Assembly: GCA_963732925.1 (NCBI GenBank)
Contig: CAVTBJ010000012.1
Coordinates: forward strand, 310,001 to 374,000
Direction of reading: 5' to 3'
DNA length: 64,000 nt
DNA from: DASZRZ01 sp963732925
GTDB taxonomy: Bacteria > Acidobacteriota > Terriglobia > Terriglobales > Acidobacteriaceae
Shown: piece by piece, positions 19,196-28,345 of the stretch
How positions within the stretch are numbered: the stretch's first letter is position 1
How the letters are laid out: each line of letters opens with the position of its first letter
The notes under the pieces: generated by a model
Told to the model about the DNA's origin: nothing
Databases searched by the model: none
What the model saw: the letters and a program-made list of their open reading frames with translations, nothing else
Program-made: the position numbers and the translations under genes

Positions 19196-20197
19196 TCAGC
19201 GGCTGATCCTCAGCACGCCCGCTCCCCGGATCCCATCATGCTTGAGCGCCTGCAGAGCAGTGTTCGCCTCTTCCAGCGGAAAGCTCTGCACCTCAGTTCG
19301 CACGGGAATCTCCGCAGCAAGCGCGATAAATTCCGAGCCGTCCGCGCGCGTATTGTTGGCCACGCTGGTTATGGAGCGTTCGTAGTAGATCCGAGGGTAG
19401 GCAAAGGAGGGAATGTCGCTCATGTAAATGCCCCCCAGCACCAGCCTTCCGCCTTTCTTCAGGGCTGCCAGCGCCGGAGGCACCAGTTCCCCGGCAGGAG
19501 CAAAGATGATGGCGGCATCGAGCTTTTCCGGAGGAGCTTCCGTGCCCGCTCCCGTCCACGCCGCCCCTAGTTGCGCCGCCAGTTCGCGATGCTTGCGTTC
19601 CCGCGTGCTGACGAACACCTGCGCTCCGCGAGAACGCGCCACCTGGATGCAGACGTGGCCCGCGGCTCCAAAGCCGTAGATGCCGAGATTGTTGCCGGCT
19701 TGCAACTGCGACTTCTTCAGACAGCGGAAGCCGATAATGCCAGCGCAAAGCAACGGCGCTGCCTGCATGTCGGCAAAACCTTCGGGGAGCAGGTACACGA
19801 ACTGCTCTTCGGCCAGCATGTATTCCGCAAATCCTCCGTCAACGCTATAGCCGGTAAAGGCCGCGGAGTCGCAGAGATTCTCCCGTCCCGACCGGCAAAA
19901 CTCGCAAATACCGCAGGTCTTGTGCAGCCACGCTACACCGACCCGCGTCCCCGGAGCAAAGCGTCTCGTATCCGGCCCAGCTTTGTCGATGATTCCCACC
20001 ACCTGGTGACCGGGAATCACGTTTGGCTTGCGCGGCGGAAGCTCCCCTTCGACAACGTGCAGATCGGTGCGGCAGATTCCACAGGCGTGGACCCGCACCC
20101 GAACCTGTCCTTCGCCCGGCTCGGGTAGGGGAACATCGCGAATCTCGAGGGGACCGGCATCGACCGGCCCGGGTTTGCGAAGAACCGCAGCCTTCAT
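19196..20197 (-). CDS. zinc-dependent alcohol dehydrogenase family protein
   Basis: 333-residue medium-chain dehydrogenase/reductase. The catalytic zinc ligands are visible in CGICRTDLH (about 39-47) and the GHQVVG histidine (about 64); the structural zinc loop is CGICEFCRSGRENLC (about 94-108) with four cysteines. The cofactor domain has GIYGFGAAGHV. The N-terminus (MKAAVLRKPGP) and the sequence after the zinc loop (GYSVDGGFAEYML) are typical of AdhA/AdhP-like NAD(P)-dependent alcohol or aldehyde reductases. It stands alone: the gene downstream is convergent and the gene upstream is divergent, 144 bases away. Confidence 0.92.
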   Translation of the reverse strand: MKAAVLRKPGPVDAGPLEIRDVPLPEPGEGQVRVRVHACGICRTDLHVVEGELPPRKPNVIPGHQVVGIIDKAGPDTRRFAPGTRVGVAWLHKTCGICEFCRSGRENLCDSAAFTGYSVDGGFAEYMLAEEQFVYLLPEGFADMQAAPLLCAGIIGFRCLKKSQLQAGNNLGIYGFGAAGHVCIQVARSRGAQVFVSTRERKHRELAAQLGAAWTGAGTEAPPEKLDAAIIFAPAGELVPPALAALKKGGRLVLGGIYMSDIPSFAYPRIYYERSITSVANNTRADGSEFIALAAEIPVRTEVQSFPLEEANTALQALKHDGIRGAGVLRISR

Positions 20198-20341
20198 GAG
20201 TTCAAATCATATCGGGTCTCGCCTGGATGGGCTAACTCCACACCGGCGACCTGTGCCGGGGTGATTTTCGTGGGCAAGGGAAGGCAAAGTCGGCACATTC
20301 GGACTGCCTCGCCGGGTGCTCAGGCTAAAATAGGGTCTCCT

Positions 20342-21562
20342 ATGCCTGCTTTCAGCGAAGAAGTTACCCTGGAGGGACACATTATCGATTCCTGGATTCT
20401 TCCCAAGGTCTTTGACACCATCATGGACCTGGGCGGGTCCTTCGACCTGAAGGAGATCCAGGTAGGCCGCCGCAAGGACGAAACCTCCTTTGCGCGCCTG
20501 CAGGTCACCGGTGACAGCGAGCCCCACCTCGGCCGCATTCTCACGGCCCTGCAGCAGTACGGTGCTGTTCTGGTCTCAGCCGGCGACGTGCGTACCCAGC
20601 CTGCGCCGTGCGACGGCGCACTCCCCGACGACTTTTATTCCACCACGCACATGCCCACCCAGGTCCGCCTGAAGGGCAAGTGGGTGGACGTGGCGGGCAC
20701 AGAAATGGACTTGGCCATCGTGGTGGATCGCGAGCAGTACGGCGCCCACATGATTCCCATGGCCGACGTCCGCCAGGGAGAGGAAATCGTGGTCGGCCAT
20801 GAAGGCATTCGCGTCACGCCAGCCACCCGGGCCCGCGGGCGTGAGATTTTTTCCTTCATGGCCAGCGATGTTTCCTCCGAGCGCCCCAAGCAGTTGGTGA
20901 TCGACGAGATTGCCCGCCAGATGCGCGAGATACGCAGCCGCGGCGGCAAGATTCTGGTGGTGGCCGGTCCGGCTATCGTGCATAGCGGCGCTGGTCCCCT
21001 GCTGGCCAGAATCATTCGTGCCGGCTACGTGCAGGCGCTCTTCGGCGGAAATGCCATTGCGACCCATGATGTGGAAAGTGCCCTGCTGGGAACTTCGCTG
21101 GGCGTGGCCTTGCGCAACGGACAACCGGTAGAAGGCGGTCATCGCCATCACATGTATGCCATTAATGCCATTCGCCGCGCCGGCTCGCTGCGCCAGGCGG
21201 TGGAGAGCGGCATCCTCCGCGAAGGCATCATGTACGAATGTATCCAGAACAACCTGGAGGTGGTGCTTGCCGGCTCGGTGCGCGACGACGGTCCGCTGCC
21301 CGATGTGATCGTGGATGTCGCTGAGGCCCAGCGCCGCATGCGTAAGGCCGTTCAGGGCGTGGAAATGGTGTTGATGATTGCCACCATGCTGCACTCCATC
21401 GCCACCGGCAACATGCTGCCAGCCTCGGTCAAAGTGGTCGCCGTCGATATCAATCCCGCTGTAGTCACGAAGCTGGCCGACCGCGGAACGTTTCAGGCTT
21501 TAGGACTGGTAACGGACGCCGAGCTGTTCGTCCGGGAGCTGGCTAACGCTCTGGAAGTGTAG
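20342..21562 (+). CDS. LOR/SDH-type protein (TIGR00300-like; archaeal-type ornithine cyclodeaminase family)
   Basis: 406 residues from ATG 20342 (AGGG about 10 bases upstream; an in-frame extension to 20261 looks non-coding). It resembles the conserved domain shared by archaeal ornithine cyclodeaminases and the C-terminal part of cyanobacterial AgrE: GHIIDSWILPKVFDTIMDLG, DDFYSTTHMPTQVRL, ILVVAGPAIVHSGAGPLLA, FGGNAIATHDVESALLGTSL and GGHRHHMYAINAIRRAGS. The glycine-rich segments form a Rossmann-like NAD site. The expected reaction is ornithine to proline plus ammonia, but that rests on family membership. The gene is monocistronic; no arginine catabolism gene is adjacent. Confidence 0.75.
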   Translation: MPAFSEEVTLEGHIIDSWILPKVFDTIMDLGGSFDLKEIQVGRRKDETSFARLQVTGDSEPHLGRILTALQQYGAVLVSAGDVRTQPAPCDGALPDDFYSTTHMPTQVRLKGKWVDVAGTEMDLAIVVDREQYGAHMIPMADVRQGEEIVVGHEGIRVTPATRARGREIFSFMASDVSSERPKQLVIDEIARQMREIRSRGGKILVVAGPAIVHSGAGPLLARIIRAGYVQALFGGNAIATHDVESALLGTSLGVALRNGQPVEGGHRHHMYAINAIRRAGSLRQAVESGILREGIMYECIQNNLEVVLAGSVRDDGPLPDVIVDVAEAQRRMRKAVQGVEMVLMIATMLHSIATGNMLPASVKVVAVDINPAVVTKLADRGTFQALGLVTDAELFVRELANALEV

Positions 21563-21718
21563 GCCTCGCACGATTCGTGCTTACAGTTGTCCCCGGGGTA
21601 ATGTTCCCCCGCGCCCAGAGCGAAGACCGGTGGCGCGGGGCTTCATCCGTGCGGGTTAGCGCGGCCTCGAAGCTGGCAGCTTTCAGCCGCTGGACCACAT
21701 TCTGTGCCTGAGAGCGGC

Positions 21719-21787
21719 GTTACCTCAGCGGCTGAAGCCGAGTGATCCGGACTCTGTGACAGCAGGCCTGAAGGCCTGCGCCACCTG
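21719..21787. repeat. REP pair (types B and A)
   Basis: TACCTCAGCGGCTGAAGCCG (type B) followed by GCAGGCCTGAAGGCCTGCGC and CACC (type A, perfect palindrome core GCAGGCCT..AGGCCTGC). It sits between convergent genes. The same two sequence types recur together at 32.4-32.8, 44.03-44.10 and 59.80-59.87 kb. Confidence 0.85.
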
Positions 21788-21800
21788 TCGTGCGCGGGCG

Positions 21801-23075
21801 CTACTCGCCGCTGCCGCCCAGCAACAGCGCGGCCAGCAGAATGCGCTGCAGTCCGAATTCGCGGCCGCTGGCGTCGTACCATTCGTGCAGGGTGTGGGCG
21901 CCGCCGCCGCTGCCGCCGGCGCCGATGGCCAGCGCCTCGTATCCCAGCGAAATCGGAATGTTCGCGTCGGTGGAGGCCCGCTGTACACGCGCCTTGTTGC
22001 CCAGAAAGCCATCCACAGCCCGGACCGCCGCCAGCATGGGGCTGTCCGGCTTCAGGCGGGCCGCCGGACGGCTCCCGATCAATACCATCTCATAGGACAG
22101 ATTCCCGCTGCGCCGGCCACCGATATACGGTGATTCGCTTTGGATTGCCTGCTCCAGCGCCTCGCGCAGCGCGCGCTCCAGCCGGTCGACTTCGCCGGAG
22201 GAAACGGACCGGATGTCCACCCTCATACTCACCGACTGCGGAATGGAATTCACTGAAGTTCCCCCGCTGATCACGCCCACATTGAAGGTGGTCTTGGGCG
22301 AGGAGGGAATGTGCGTGCGGCGAAAAATCTCCAGTGCCCGCGAGAGCACCATGATGGGATTGGGAACTCCGAAGTCGCTCCACGAGTGTCCCCCGGGCCC
22401 GTGAACGGTGGCTACGAAGCGCTTGCTCCCCAGAGCTTCCGTAATGATGCTGTCGGTTCCCGCCCCGTCGACCACGATGGTGTAAGCAATGGCGTCGCGC
22501 CATCCCGGCGTGGCGAAAATGTGGCGCATGCCGCGCACGTCGCCTTCGCCTTCCTCGCCAACATTGCCAATGAACAGAAGAGGAGCGTCGCTGCGAAGCC
22601 CGGTGGCATTCATGGCCTCCGCCAGGGCCAGCAGCGCGGTCATTCCAGCGCAATTATCGGAAACTCCCGGACCGTGCACGCGCTCCCCATCGCGCCGCAC
22701 TTCCAACGGCGTGCCCGCCGGGAACACGGTGTCCACATGTGCGGTGAGCGCCACGTACCTGGCGCCGGAATTCCGTCCCCGGCGGATGCCCAGCACATTG
22801 CCGATCTCATCCACGTGGACTTCTTCCAGCCCGGCATCTTCGAACCGCTGCCGCAAGCGTTCGATTCGCTGCGATTCTCCGAACGGCGGAGCCGGAATCT
22901 GCGCCAGCTCTACCTGCCGGTCCAGGAGCTCCTGCCGGTGCTGCACAAACCAGTCCATGGTCGCGGCAACCGGGGCGAGCCCGGCAATCCGTGCCACCTG
23001 CTGCTGCGCGGCTGAACCGTTGGCGGAGACCTCACCGCCGCGCAGCATTTCGGCTCGAATTGGGATCGGGGTCAT
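21801..23075 (-). CDS. M20 family metallopeptidase
   Basis: 424-residue zinc peptidase of the M20 family (PepT/carboxypeptidase-like). Metal and catalytic residues are recognisable: TAHVDTVF (first His and catalytic Asp), GPGVSDNCAG (bridging Asp), GNVGEEGEGD (catalytic and ligand Glu), DGAGTD, and the C-terminal GGGAHTLHEW histidine. The lid/dimerisation domain carries GPGGHSWSDFG and NVGVISGGTSVNSIP. No signal peptide is obvious, so it is probably cytoplasmic and acts on peptides or amino-acylated metabolites; the N-terminal 25 residues may be excess if translation starts internally. Stands alone. Confidence 0.9.
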   Translation of the reverse strand: MTPIPIRAEMLRGGEVSANGSAAQQQVARIAGLAPVAATMDWFVQHRQELLDRQVELAQIPAPPFGESQRIERLRQRFEDAGLEEVHVDEIGNVLGIRRGRNSGARYVALTAHVDTVFPAGTPLEVRRDGERVHGPGVSDNCAGMTALLALAEAMNATGLRSDAPLLFIGNVGEEGEGDVRGMRHIFATPGWRDAIAYTIVVDGAGTDSIITEALGSKRFVATVHGPGGHSWSDFGVPNPIMVLSRALEIFRRTHIPSSPKTTFNVGVISGGTSVNSIPQSVSMRVDIRSVSSGEVDRLERALREALEQAIQSESPYIGGRRSGNLSYEMVLIGSRPAARLKPDSPMLAAVRAVDGFLGNKARVQRASTDANIPISLGYEALAIGAGGSGGGAHTLHEWYDASGREFGLQRILLAALLLGGSGE

Positions 23076-23287
23076 GGCAGTAACCAGATTCCTGTAGCAA
23101 GAATATCAGTCCCAATCCTGCAAACAACGAGGGGATCGCGGGAAATCCGGCTTTCCACCAGTCAAAAGCCCCGCCACGATAGAGAGGGACGCCCCTCAAG
23201 CCATGCCGATGGCCTAGGTCCTTCGGGTTGAAGCTTTTTGTGAAGCGGCTTGCAAGCGCTCGACAGGCACCGCGCGCCCGGCTGGAA

Positions 23288-23623
23288 CTACCCGTTTTTC
23301 CCCGGAATCGTCAGCCCAAAGGTGGAGATTTGCCCCCGCCCGGCAACGTTGAGTCCTTGCGGCTCTTCCGCGCTGGGCAGGTACAGCGTTTTGCAATGCT
23401 CGCAGCGGTAGATTTCCGCATCGGGACCGAAGGCTTTCTGCACGTCGCCACAGGCCTGTTCCAGTACATCGGCGGCGTAATACCAGCGCTTCAAATGTCC
23501 GCCACACAGCTTACCCTTGGCGTTCTTTTCATTGCACGCACGCTGTCCCGGCTTCTTGACCTTGACCTTGTGGTTTGGAAGCTGGGAAACCTCATAGTCC
23601 GAACTTGCCTGGGGCACGGGTTT
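23288..23623 (-). CDS. small cysteine-containing hypothetical protein
   Basis: 111 residues from the ATG at 23623 (MKPVPQASSDYEVS); the frame continues upstream but that part reads as non-coding. It contains ACNEKNAKGKLCGGHLKRWY and YRCEHCKTLYLPSAEE, so a metal site with Cys-x8-Cys and CxxC is likely. The region between (AADVLEQACGDVQKAFGP) is helical. Short basic stretch KVKVKKPGQ. No function is recognised. It shares strand and zinc-binding flavour with the small gene upstream, which could be co-transcribed. Confidence 0.6.
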   Translation of the reverse strand, partial: KPVPQASSDYEVSQLPNHKVKVKKPGQRACNEKNAKGKLCGGHLKRWYYAADVLEQACGDVQKAFGPDAEIYRCEHCKTLYLPSAEEPQGLNVAGRGQISTFGLTIPGKNG

Positions 23624-23737
23624 CATCTCGGTTCCAGCCAAGGCTTGAACCTTCCTGTGGCCAAAGTGGGGCGCAGTGAACGCCCGGATGAGGCACATCA
23701 TACTACAGGCTGCGGGTCCTGAACTGAGGGATGCGGA

Positions 23738-23929
23738 CTAGTCGGAAGCGCTGGTGGCCGTGCCTTCCGCATGGGCGGATTCGATATGCTGCTGCTGCTG
23801 TTCCAGCAGGTCCTCGGCAACGCTGCCGATCATGGTGTAGCCGCAGGCAACGCAGGTGGATCGCACGAGTACTCTGCCATCCTTTTCAACCGGAGCACTC
23901 CGAAACAAACGCTGCTCTTCCTTGGCCAT
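23738..23929 (-). CDS. 63-residue zinc-finger-like hypothetical protein
   Basis: Start at ATG 23929 (MAKEEQRLFR), with GAGGA five bases upstream; an in-frame TTG lies four codons earlier. The centre has STCVACGYTMIG, followed by QQQQHIESAHAEG: a CxxC plus HxxxxH arrangement like a C2H2 finger. Small acidic tail. Possibly a regulatory or RNA-binding mini-protein; nothing more can be said. It lies between truA (165 bases on the upstream side, wait same strand) and the cysteine protein gene, all on the minus strand. Confidence 0.55.
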   Translation of the reverse strand: MAKEEQRLFRSAPVEKDGRVLVRSTCVACGYTMIGSVAEDLLEQQQQHIESAHAEGTATSASD

Positions 23930-24035
23930 TGTTCCTCGCAAGAAGCCTTGCTGGCGCGGATTCCGAACGCTGATGCGAACAGGACAATAACGCAGACATT
24001 CAAGCTTTTGAAATCAAAATTTCTGCCCTCTGCGA

Positions 24036-24869
24036 TCAATAATCCACAGAAACCAGATAGAGTCCGCACGCCGGAGCGGTAGCTCCAGGATTGTTTGATC
24101 GGTTGCGTGCTTCCAGAATTTTGCCGATATCTTCCGGGGTCAGCCGGTTACGCCCGACGAGCAGAAAGCAGCCCACGAGGTTCCTTACCATGTGGTGCAA
24201 AAAACCACTGCCACGAACCGTGTAGACCAGTTCCCGCAACGGCTGCCCGGGAGCGGGGCCCCTCACTTTCGTGGATTCCCCTGCAGGGCAGCTTTCCCAG
24301 CGCGAGGTAAAGATGGTCCTCAGGTTGGACGGCGCTTCCCCTGGCGCGTCGCAGGCTGCGGCGGCGTCCGGGGCGGGAAGGCGTTCCGGATCGACCGCCG
24401 CGAAGGAGGTGAAGTCATGCTTCCCCTCCACCCGGCTTGCGGCCTCCATCATGGCCAGCTCGTCCAGGGGATAGGGATAGTGGAAAACATAGCGAGCCAG
24501 GAAGGGGGGACAAATATCTCCCCGGAAAATTCGGTAGCTGTAAGTTTTCTCCCTGGCGGACTTGCGCGCGTGGAAGTCGAACCCCACTTCCGTGACCTTC
24601 AGGACGCGAATCGCCGCTGGCAGCAGGTCGTTCAGCGCCGTCCGCAAATTTTCGGCCGGGATTCGTGACTCCAGGGGAAGACTGGCAACTTGCGCCAGCG
24701 CGTGCACGCCGGCGTCGGTTCTCCCCGAACCTTGGGGAAGGACAACCTCCCCGGTAATGCGAGTGACCGCCTCGGCCAGGATTCCTTGCACTGTGGGGCG
24801 GTCCGGCTGCACCTGCCAGCCGTAGAAATCGGACCCGTCGTAGGCCAGGGTAAGCTTAAGGTTTCGCAT
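24036..24869 (-). CDS. truA: tRNA pseudouridine synthase A
   Basis: 277-residue TruA, which converts U38-U40 of the tRNA anticodon arm to pseudouridine. The N-terminus LKLTLAYDGSDFYGWQVQP is typical. The catalytic Asp lies in GSGRTDAGVHALAQVA (about 47-62). Other family blocks: FHARKSAREKTYSYRI, FTSFAAVD, and near the C-terminus RGSGFLHHMVRNLVGCF. A stretch of about 40 residues after FTSFAAVDPE (rich in Ala, Pro and acidic residues) is an expansion relative to short TruA proteins. The stop codon is the TAA in the cluster VSVDY-stop. Start ATG at 24869. Confidence 0.95.
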   Translation of the reverse strand: MRNLKLTLAYDGSDFYGWQVQPDRPTVQGILAEAVTRITGEVVLPQGSGRTDAGVHALAQVASLPLESRIPAENLRTALNDLLPAAIRVLKVTEVGFDFHARKSAREKTYSYRIFRGDICPPFLARYVFHYPYPLDELAMMEAASRVEGKHDFTSFAAVDPERLPAPDAAAACDAPGEAPSNLRTIFTSRWESCPAGESTKVRGPAPGQPLRELVYTVRGSGFLHHMVRNLVGCFLLVGRNRLTPEDIGKILEARNRSNNPGATAPACGLYLVSVDY

Positions 24870-25006
24870 TCTAGAAGGTCCGCTTTGCTGCTAGACTCGG
24901 CCTGGGGGCTCGCCCGTCGAGCCTGGGCCGGGCAGAACGCGGAACACCATACTCCAAGCAGGGCTTATATTGAATTTTCGTCTTCGGCTGCACGACTTTC
25001 TGAGCC

Positions 25007-25024
25007 GGGTTGTGTTCACAACCC
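25007..25024. promoter_or_regulatory. perfect 8-bp dyad upstream of the TolC-like gene
   Basis: GGGTTGTG-TT-CACAACCC, about 180 bases before the start codon in a 337-base gap that should hold divergent promoters of truA and the TolC-like gene. The short spacer and perfect arms suggest a dimeric repressor site (for example TetR type). No regulator gene is adjacent. The rest of the gap shows no clear promoter. Confidence 0.4.
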
Positions 25025-25206
25025 ATAAGCCTGTATGCCGTTATGTGTGCGCGAGCCGCGAACGATACCTGCCCGGTTTGGAGCGGGTGCAAGGGGCCAG
25101 ATTGCGAAATCCTGAACCCTCCGCCGCCAACATTCGTATCGCATAGTGTTTCGATTTCCCTTGGTGCCCGATTCGATTTCAAGCCATGCTGAATGGAGAG
25201 AAGTGC

Positions 25207-27231
25207 ATGCAATCCTTGCCAGTCCTGAGTCTTTCCCGCAGGAATTCTCTTGTCCTGTGGGTTGTTGTTCTTCTGAGTTGCGGGGCTTGGGCCCAGAGCC
25301 TTTCGGAAGGGAAGGGATACTTTCCCAATCCCCTGGCTCCTTACCAGGGCCGGACCATCTCTCCGCCGAATTTCACCAATTCTTCGCGCATCGACCAACT
25401 GTTGCGCGGCGGACGCCTGTACCTTTCCATGAGTGACGCTGTGGCTCTGGCGCTGGAGAATAATCTCGACGTCGCCATTGCCCGTTATAACCTGAGCATA
25501 GCGGATACTGACCTGCTGCGCGCCAAAGCGGGCAGTTCGCTGCGTGGCGTCAACACCGGTCTGGTGAGCGGAACTCCCGGCGGCAGTGGAACCGGCATCA
25601 GCACCAGCAGTGGCGGCGGGGTGGGCGGCACTTCCACCGGAGCCGGCGGGGCTGGTTCCGGCAGCGGCGGCCTGGTTCAGTCCACGAGCGGAGTGGGGCC
25701 CAGCATTCCGTCGTTCGATCCCTATCTGAGCAGCACCCTGAGCCTCAGCCATTCCAACACGCCCCAGTCCAATACGATTGTCACCGGCGTGCCTTTTCTC
25801 GACCAGCACACGGGGACTGCGAATTTTAGCTATAACCAGGGTTTTGTGACCGGCACCAGCGTTTCGGTGGGCTTCAACAACAACCGCCAGTCCTCCAACA
25901 GCCTTCGCAGCACGCTCATCCCCGCGCTGAATTCCAGCATGCAGTTTCAGATTACCCAGCCTCTGCTTTCCGGGTTTGGAATCGGAATTAACAACCGCAA
26001 TATCCGGATTTCCAAGAACAACCGGGAGATTTCCGACATCGCCTTCCGCAATCAGGTGATCTCCACCGTCTCCCAGGTTCAGAACATCTACTGGGACCTG
26101 GTGAATGCCTACGAGGACCTGCGCGTCAAAGAGCGCTCGCTCGCACTGGCACAGCAGCTTCTGGACGACACCCAGAAGCAGGTGAATATTGGTACCCAGG
26201 CACCCATCGAAGTGGTATCGACTGAAAGCCAGGTGGCAACCGCCAAACAGGATCTGCTGGTTTCCCAGACCAACCTGCAACTGCAAGAGCTGCTCATCAA
26301 GAACGCCATCACGCGCAATTTGCAGGATCCAATTCTTGCTGAGGCAGCCGTGATTCCAACCGACACCATGCGGCTTCCGGCGGCTGAGCAGGTGGTCCCC
26401 ACCGAGGACCTGATTTCGCAAGCTCTGGCTCACCGTCCCGATCTGGCGCAGGCGCGCATCGACCTGACGAACCGCAATATCAATAAGCAGGCAGCGCGGA
26501 ACGAATTGCTTCCCACCGTGAACCTCGTAGGTTCCTATGGAACGGCGGCTCTCGCAGGCGTTCCCAATCTCAATGCGCCTGGTGGCAGTAGCCTTACCAA
26601 TAGCGGTTACACAGATAACTTGAGTTCCCTGTTCGGAAACGACTTTCCCACCTATACCGTGGGTATCCAGGTCAGTATTCCCATCCACAACCGTTCTGCC
26701 CAGGCCGACCAGGTACGTTCGGAACTGGAGTACCGCCAGGCGCAGCTAAGCCTGCAGCAGCAACAAAACTCGATCCGAATTGAGGTGAGGAACGCTCAGT
26801 TCGCGGTCCAGCAAGACCGGGCCCGGGTAGATGCTACACAGGCTGCCGTCCGCTTTGCCGAGCAGAGTTTGGACGCCGAGCAGAAGAAGTATGCATTGGG
26901 CGCTTCCACCAATTACAACGTCATGCAGGCGCAGGCCAACCTAGCTACGGCGGAAGAGAACCAGGTTAGCGCTACGACCGATTACGAGAAGGCGAAGGTA
27001 AACCTCGACCAGGTGACGGGCGATACGCTCAACACGCTCGGCATCGTGATTTCCGAGGCTGAAAGCGGCCAGGTGGAAAAACTGCCTACCGTTCCTTATG
27101 TGGCTCCGCGTCCAGCGAACGACTTGCCGGCTCCTCCGACCGGCCCGGCCCAGATGCCTGCTACCACGCAGCCGCCAGCGACGGCGCAGCCCCCTGCCAC
27201 CCAGCCGCCTGCTCCGGCGCCTCAGCCGTAA
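25207..27231 (+). CDS. TolC family outer-membrane efflux protein
   Basis: 674 residues from ATG 25207, preceded by GGAGAG at 6 bases; an ATG seven codons earlier lies before that site. Signal peptide (LVLWVVVLLSCGAWA-QS). Two OEP repeats: SDAVALALENNLDVAIARYN near residue 80 and a second copy around ALAHRPDLAQARIDLTNRNI near 410. A glycine/serine-rich low-complexity insert (about 115-165) interrupts the first repeat. The helical coiled-coil parts are rich in Gln. The C-terminal 45 residues are a Pro/Ala/Gln/Thr-rich tail (PPATAQPPATQPPAPAPQ). It should form the trimeric channel of a type I secretion or RND efflux system; no inner-membrane partner is adjacent. A terminator follows. Confidence 0.92.
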   Translation: MQSLPVLSLSRRNSLVLWVVVLLSCGAWAQSLSEGKGYFPNPLAPYQGRTISPPNFTNSSRIDQLLRGGRLYLSMSDAVALALENNLDVAIARYNLSIADTDLLRAKAGSSLRGVNTGLVSGTPGGSGTGISTSSGGGVGGTSTGAGGAGSGSGGLVQSTSGVGPSIPSFDPYLSSTLSLSHSNTPQSNTIVTGVPFLDQHTGTANFSYNQGFVTGTSVSVGFNNNRQSSNSLRSTLIPALNSSMQFQITQPLLSGFGIGINNRNIRISKNNREISDIAFRNQVISTVSQVQNIYWDLVNAYEDLRVKERSLALAQQLLDDTQKQVNIGTQAPIEVVSTESQVATAKQDLLVSQTNLQLQELLIKNAITRNLQDPILAEAAVIPTDTMRLPAAEQVVPTEDLISQALAHRPDLAQARIDLTNRNINKQAARNELLPTVNLVGSYGTAALAGVPNLNAPGGSSLTNSGYTDNLSSLFGNDFPTYTVGIQVSIPIHNRSAQADQVRSELEYRQAQLSLQQQQNSIRIEVRNAQFAVQQDRARVDATQAAVRFAEQSLDAEQKKYALGASTNYNVMQAQANLATAEENQVSATTDYEKAKVNLDQVTGDTLNTLGIVISEAESGQVEKLPTVPYVAPRPANDLPAPPTGPAQMPATTQPPATAQPPATQPPAPAPQP

Positions 27232-27271
27232 AGAAGCTGGGGAAAGAAGCTGGGGTTCGACCGTCTTGCGT

Positions 27272-27306
27272 ACAGCGCAGGTTTTCAGCCTGCGCTGTGC
27301 GCTTTT
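27272..27306 (+). terminator. intrinsic terminator of the TolC-like gene
   Basis: ACAGCGCAGG and CCTGCGCTGT form a 10-bp perfect stem around TTTTCAG, followed by GCGCTTTTCTTGTTT. It lies about 40 bases after the stop. The CGCAGG..CCTGCG core resembles a type A REP arm, so the terminator may have been derived from one. Confidence 0.75.
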
Positions 27307-27397
27307 CTTGTTTCCCGAAGCTGCCGGCTCTCCGCCCTCGAATCCTGAACCCAATCCCTTACTGGGACCTCGCCGCGAGCCTGGCTACAATCCGCAC

Positions 27398-28177
27398 GTG
27401 ACCCTTTCGGTCGTCATCATCGCCTGCAACGAGGAAGCCAATCTCTCGCGCACCCTTGGCAGCGTGCGGGATCTGGTTCGTGAAGCAGGTGGAGAAATCC
27501 TTGTCGTCGATTCCGGTTCTACGGATCGCACTCAGGAGATCGCGCGCGATTGGGGAGCGAACGTCTTCCAGGAGCCATGGAAAGGCTTCGCAGCACAGAA
27601 AAATTCGGCCATCGCCAAGGCCGCCGGTGATTGGGTGCTCAGCCTCGATGCTGATGAAGAAGTCAGTCCCGAGTTGGCAGAATGGATTCGCAGCTTGCTT
27701 CGCGGCAGTGGGAATTCCTCCGTGAACGGATTCTGGATTGCCCGTCGCAACTACTTTTTGGGCCGCTGGATTCGCCACGGGGGCTTCTGGCCGGACTGCA
27801 AACTGCGCCTGTTTCGCCGTGGCAGGGGCAAAATCACGGACCGCGCAGTCCACGAAGTGGTGGAGGTGGAGGGAGCGACCGCACGGTGCGACGCCGGGGG
27901 CGCAGCCCTGATCCACCATTCCTATCCCACGCTGGCCGACTACATCGAGCACATGAACCGCTATTCGTCCTTGGGCGCCCAGATGGCGTCGGCGGCCCAT
28001 GCCCGCGGCTTCAGTTTGCTGGACATCGTGCTGCGCCCGGCGGCGACCTTCTTCTATAACTATGGTCTGCGGCTTGGTTTTCTGGACGGGCGCGAGGGCC
28101 TGCTGCTGCATCTCTATCACGCAACTTACGTCTCCTGGAAATACTCCAAAGCCTGGGAGAGCAGCCGTCCGCGCTAG
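27398..28177 (+). CDS. family 2 glycosyltransferase, WaaE/KdtX-like
   Basis: 259 residues from GTG 27398 (MTLSVVIIACNEEANLSRTL); upstream codons in this frame overlap the terminator and read as non-coding. GT-A fold: nucleotide-sugar site VVDSGSTDRT, DxD-type LSLDADEE, then GFWIARRNYFLGRWIRHGGF and PDCKLRLFRRGRGKITD, which are hallmarks of the WaaE/KdtX subgroup that adds sugar (often glucose) to lipopolysaccharide core heptose. The C-terminus has HMNRYSSLGAQ and a membrane-associating segment. It acts at the inner face of the cytoplasmic membrane. The acceptor here is unknown. Confidence 0.88.
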   Translation: MTLSVVIIACNEEANLSRTLGSVRDLVREAGGEILVVDSGSTDRTQEIARDWGANVFQEPWKGFAAQKNSAIAKAAGDWVLSLDADEEVSPELAEWIRSLLRGSGNSSVNGFWIARRNYFLGRWIRHGGFWPDCKLRLFRRGRGKITDRAVHEVVEVEGATARCDAGGAALIHHSYPTLADYIEHMNRYSSLGAQMASAAHARGFSLLDIVLRPAATFFYNYGLRLGFLDGREGLLLHLYHATYVSWKYSKAWESSRPR

Positions 28178-28345
28178 TGCCGCTGCAGAACAAATTCCCG
28201 CCTTCGTACCAAACCATACAATGGCCGGCAGCGGAATAATTCATGGAACCTGCCCTTCTATGATTTCATCCAATCTCCAGAGGATTTGAGTATTTTACCC
28301 GGGCTTAGCCTGCCGGCCACCGGGCGGTACGGCAGGACATTCACT

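Noticed and set aside
24871..26688. 605-codon minus-strand frame opposite the TolC-like gene
   Set aside because: The plus-strand protein has a signal peptide and two OEP repeats; the minus-strand frame has no recognisable domain.
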